DNA of 64,000 nt from Ectocarpus siliculosus (Eukaryota; Sar; Phaeophyceae; Ectocarpales; Ectocarpaceae): positions 4,441,696 through 4,505,695 of the forward strand of contig FN649750.1 of the NCBI GenBank assembly GCA_000310025.1. The letters run 5' to 3'. The notes below the pieces were generated by a model that saw only the letters and a program-made list of their open reading frames with translations, was not told the origin of the DNA and made no database searches. Position 1 is the stretch's first letter. Each line of letters begins with the position of its first letter. The translations under genes and the position numbers were made by a program. This document shows positions 60,101 through 64,000 of this stretch, in pieces.

Positions 60101-63100
60101 GCACATCTTGTGTCACACGAATGGGCTTCTTACCGCGGGGGACTATCCTCTCCCGCTTCGGCGGATGACATGATCATTCCTACAAGGCAGACCAAAGACC
60201 CACAGACGCCATCAGGTCAGACCGAACCTCTGACCCGAACTATACTCTGGAGCAGAAAGCACACACCAACACCCCAGAACTGCACCAACAACGGGAACAA
60301 GTACACAGTCAGCATCGAGCACAACCGCAAATAGCTGACATGTAGGGTCAAACAGTTGGCACATAGGGTAAGGTACCACCACGGCAAAGGGACCGAAAAC
60401 TGCAACAGGCAAACAAAAAAAAAAAACCCGGCAGGTTCGAGTTCCGCTAGGGCAGCTTCGAGTTTTACCAAAAAAAAATGCACCCCATGGGCTGACTCAC
60501 AGGCCATGACCAGGACAATCATGCATCCCATGGGCTGATTCACAGGCCACGGCCAGGATAACAAGCAGCCAACAGTCCGAAACCATGTGATACCATGTGT
60601 GTCGCCCCAACAGACATTCCAGTAAGTGAATAGGTGAGAGATACGACAAAAAAAAAGCTGAGGCCTGAAGGAGAGCCTCGCCGGAGTCCGGTCCTGATCG
60701 TTTTCCACTACCCAAAGAATCCTGTCGAATATCAAACACCAAAAACCCATCCAGCCAACAGACATTCCTATCGAACGAACATACAGCCTTTCCGAAAACC
60801 AGTTTATCCCACAAGAAAACGGCCGACAGACAGACATCTACCACACAAGCAAATGCTCGACAGACAGACAATCACGAGAGTCTCGTCGACATTTACCTGA
60901 CCCACCGATCGGCGCCTCGGGGGGAAGAGCTTCCGGGAGAGCCCAGTCTAAGAAGTTCACCACCGTTCCCGCCTTAAGCCGGAGAATGTCCGTATCCGAA
61001 CCTCCGCTGCTCGTTTCCGACGCTAACGCCTCGGAGTACTGTGTGTGAAGTACCAGCGGGGCAATACCATGGAACCGTCACAGAAAGGACACTGCAACAG
61101 AGCTTCCGAGGAAATGAGGGGGTCGCCAATAGAGGGGACGGCAAAAACCGATCCATCCTGCGTGACCCCCGCCGGATCTGAGTCAGTCTAGTTCAGGGTA
61201 GAGAAGACATGGTCGACCTCCCAGGTCAGACGAAGGGTTATTTTCGCCAACAGTAATTGACCGCGATGATCAAAATACAGTACATGGTAAGTACGAGGAA
61301 ATGAATCGTGGACGCCACGTGTGGGCACACACTAATAGCACGTACACGCGTATCACTAGAAGGAAAAAAAAAAACAAACGATGGAACAATGCACAGCCCG
61401 GCGACCGGGCACGAGCGGAAGGCCGAGTCGTAGTCGAATTCAAATTCCCTGTACCAGTGCCCGCACGATGATCTGTAACTCTTGTATCACCGGACAGATA
61501 CTCTTGCAGATCATGTCGCCACAAACTAGTCTTCTTCGTTGGATCTTCTGGCATGCTGTCTGTCACGCAAATGTCGTGGTTGATAGCTGTTTCGGCGATT
61601 CCAGGTTACGAGGCAAGGCGTCACCGAGATTGTGTGTGCGTGCGCAAGAAGCGCTCATAAATCGTTGAACACCGCTACAGTTCAAACAGGTACGTGTCGA
61701 CACCAAAGCACGGAAGAAAGCGATCATACTTGTGGTGTCGACAGCCTGCCGCAATGTCGTTGCTTCTACAACCAGACACCTGGACCAGACGCGAACGGTA
61801 GCGCGGTGATATGCGGGAGCGGCGACCAACCGCGTGGAAAGAAAGCGCATTCAACATTGGATCTACGGGAGGGTCTATGAACTCTATGACACGATAGGGA
61901 TCTGTGATTGGATCTACGATAGGATCTACGCTAGATCTACGATAGGATTCACGATAGGATCCGTAGGATGTACGATAGGCACAACGATAGGGCCGAGAAA
62001 AGCACACCTTGCTGCAGGCGTTGGAGCAAAGCCCCAACACTTCCTGTACAAGTGATGAGGGCGGTGGTGGCGGTGGGTGTTCGCTCGAGCTTCTCTCCGC
62101 TGTTGCACCGTCGTCCATGACAATCTGCATCATGCTGCCCGACAACACAGGGGCATTCAGGGCATCAAAGCGAAGAGTGCACGCGTGATGAGCAATAGGG
62201 TACCGAATGGGCGAAAGGGTTTCGGGACCACCTGCATCATGGTTTCGGAACCACTTGCATCATGCCGCCCGAGAGAGAAAAAAGAGTTTTCGTGAAAAGC
62301 GTGCTAAAAAAGGGAAAACAATCAAGAGACAAAAACAACAGGGCGGAAACACTTCATTCGGCCACGTTCTCCATACATTACAATCTAGCCACGCGACCAA
62401 TGGCGGAATACGTGTACTGTACCAACAAAGAGTTCACGGCCTGCATGACAACGAGCGTGGTTTCATCCAGGCTTTCAGTTGAAGACGAAAGTCCAAAGGA
62501 AACGAAAAAACGTATGACACCATTAGTGAAATCAAAGAGTGAAAGCATGAATGAAATACATAGTGAAATTGAGAGCGAAATCGAAGGTGGAATAAAAACC
62601 CAACAACAAGTGGAAAGTGCAGTCGACATCGAATGTGGGAAATGAAGTGAGAGTAAAACCGAAAAGTGGAATCGAAAGCGGAATCGACAACAAAATCGGA
62701 GACGACCACACAGTGAAATCAAAAGTGAAACCGAGAGTGAAATGTGAAATAGACGAACGGAACTAGCGGGCGGCGACTGAATGAAGTGGAAGGCAAATCC
62801 AACGTGGAATGAAAATGGGGAGTGAAACGCAAGTCGAAAGTGGAGTGGAGAATGAAATTCAAAGTGGGATCGAATGTGACAAATGAATTGAGAGTGGAAT
62901 CCAAAGCGTAAGTAAAGCGACGTTGGTGAAACGGCCAGCGGTCGCGGTAGAGGCGGAAACGCCGTACGTTGTTCGCCCTCCACAATGTCGAAGATCGGTT
63001 AACTCGACGGGATCGACATGCACCCTTCGTCCGCCCACTTTGAAAATCGTGGTGTATCGTAGCTGGTGCGGGTGCCTTGGGTCGTCCAACCAGCCTGATG

Positions 63101-63496
63101 ACGCCAAACCGAGCAACGACAGTACCAAGCAACACCACGAACAACAACACCACCACACTACCGCCAGGCTAGCGGTCCCAGGTTAGCAGGTCACTGCATA
63201 GCGGCATATGCCCCCAATAGCGGTTCCAAAACCTCGGGACACGGCTGCACCCCGGCCCTCAACCTATCACAGAACTACCGATCCGCTTTATTATAGCGTC
63301 CATGTCCTCGAGAAAGTGGCATCTGTAACATTTTGAGACACAATGCACCCGTAAACAGGGACCACGATTACTATACTGAGAAACCACCGCGGCTGCTGAC
63401 CTTGACAACGCGTCTCCCCAGTGTATGAGGACTTCCTCCGCTTCCCCCGATTGGTTCTGCAGCCGTTTCGTGATCGACACCGACGCCTCGAAGTGC
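57195..63496 (-). CDS. TPR-repeat protein, multi-exon, 5' part unresolved
   Basis: Exons read from the 3' end: 57491..57195 (stop), 57953..57821, 58526..58404, 60009..59895, 61038..60897, and probably 62043..62008; a further exon 63496..63401 has an excellent acceptor (ggttggttttccag). From 62043 to the stop every joint is in frame (phases 0, 1, 2, 2, 0). Typical TPR wording appears: LIHWGDALSR; CSNACSKYSEAL; LKAGTVVNFLDWAL; EEAVQALLALDDSSMDGMLAKADL; REESVAWFARAATGFPQDAG; SPYNAACAFALAGDPGSCFRALSEYCRRL; and a closing DVDLEEVRGAPWFVDLL. TPR arrays are scaffolds for protein binding; the partner cannot be told. Exon 63496..63401 ends in phase 2 and does not fit 62043 directly, so at least one exon is missing, or the gene starts at an ATG at 62148 and 63.4 kb is separate. 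Confidence 0.78.
61855..61995 (-). repeat. Minisatellite ggatctacgata beside a TPR-gene donor
   Basis: About ten imperfect 12-16 bp units (ggatctacgatag, ggattcacgatag), beginning some 15 bp after the donor at 62008 (minus sense). Confidence 0.9.
62510..62910. repeat. GAAA-rich degenerate minisatellite
   Basis: Long run of agtgaaatc / agtggaatcgaaagc / gagagtgaaatg units of about 12-15 bp with strong purine bias on the plus strand. Frames through it on both strands are open because of composition, not coding. Confidence 0.85.
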
Positions 63497-64000
63497 CTGG
63501 AAAACCAACCGACAAGGAAAAAAAAATCAAGTGCAAAGGTAAAGGGCACCACAGGTTGCGACCGGGAGACCCACGAACGACGGGAAACGACGATGATGGT
63601 GACAGTACCGAAGCACGCGGTACAGTGTTGTAGCATAAACAAAGCGCCAACAATGAGCGGCCAGTTTCGATACGTTACATGAGGGGGAGGGGGAGGGTCT
63701 CAACAACCGTGGGGTCTATTTGGGCCGCTGCCCCTTGTACAATGTCGGTGGAAATGCTGGGCACAGATAACACACATCACCAAGTCACTCTTTTTGAGTG
63801 AATAGCGCCGGTCCCTCGAGGTCGATTCAACGGTTGGGAGCATCTACCGGTGCTGTTAGGGTCCCCCACTGCCCCTGTGGTTCCACGTAGCCGCCCTTCG
63901 GGCATTCGAAACGAGTCAGAGTCCAACTTAGCACGTGGGAACGAAAACAAAATGGCCCGTCGACCGAGAGCGCGCATGCTGCCTTCGTGATTGGAGCCTC
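63497..64000. other. Window edge, no supported exon
   Basis: Probably intronic or upstream sequence of the TPR gene; no acceptor and donor pair in a suitable phase was found. Confidence 0.4.

Noticed and set aside
62378-62983. 201-aa minus-strand frame rich in Phe, Ser and His
   Set aside because: Translation of the GAAA-type minisatellite.
1-64000. tRNA, rRNA or CRISPR-like arrays
   Set aside because: No clover-leaf or B-box combination, rRNA core or regularly spaced repeats with unique spacers were noticed; a covariance-model scan was not possible.

Overview
The window is nuclear eukaryotic DNA in which nearly every gene is broken into short exons by GT-AG introns of about 250 bp to 4.7 kb. 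Intron-rich genes on alternating strands, abundant CAG/CTG triplets and minisatellites, and protein families shared by algae and animals suggest a stramenopile, most likely a brown alga (Ectocarpus-like). That assignment is inference from gene style; no lineage marker gene is present. There is one assembly gap (100 N at 19362-19461).

Layout. (1) 730-1981, minus: a small two-exon gene of unknown function. (2) 2.0-6.3 kb: no convincing gene. (3) 6321-22094, minus: a 14-exon Hsp70-superfamily gene of the HSPA12 type; all 14 exons were placed, every junction is in phase, and the product is 638 aa. (4) 22095-22594: a 500-bp divergent promoter interval. (5) 22595-40677, plus: a DENND6-type DENN-domain gene of about 17 or 18 exons and about 1,565 aa, two to three times the usual length because of two low-complexity insertions. 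(6) 40.7-45.5 kb: no gene seen. (7) 45515-46606, minus: a complete two-exon zinc-ribbon protein of 84 aa. (8) 47762-48070, plus: a Cys-rich coding segment that needs a one-base frame correction. (9) 48320-50232, minus: a weaker four-exon model. (10) 50872-54905, minus: a seven-exon gene of unknown family with a Cys/His-rich, probably zinc-binding, C-terminal part. (11) 57195-63496, minus: a multi-exon TPR-repeat gene whose 5' end is unresolved or lies outside the window.

The most striking signal is in the introns. At eight exon-intron borders in the two large genes (five in whole-exon-edge form), the adjoining intron carries tandem repeats whose unit is a decayed copy of the exon edge together with its splice site. 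Examples are DENND6 intron 7 (seven or more copies of exon end plus 5' splice site) and HSPA12 intron 4 (copies of the donor edge at one end and of the acceptor edge at the other). This looks like introns enlarged by repeated duplication of their own splice junctions. Other mobile or repeated material includes a PIF/Harbinger-like MITE with TTA target duplications (24244-25044), a second MITE family with two or three copies in HSPA12 introns, a small foldback element at 43.25 kb, and dispersed repeats shared between introns of the two genes.

The genes do not form a pathway. The only arrangement with likely functional meaning is the head-to-head HSPA12/DENND6 pair (chaperone-like ATPase and Rab exchange factor), which share one short promoter region.
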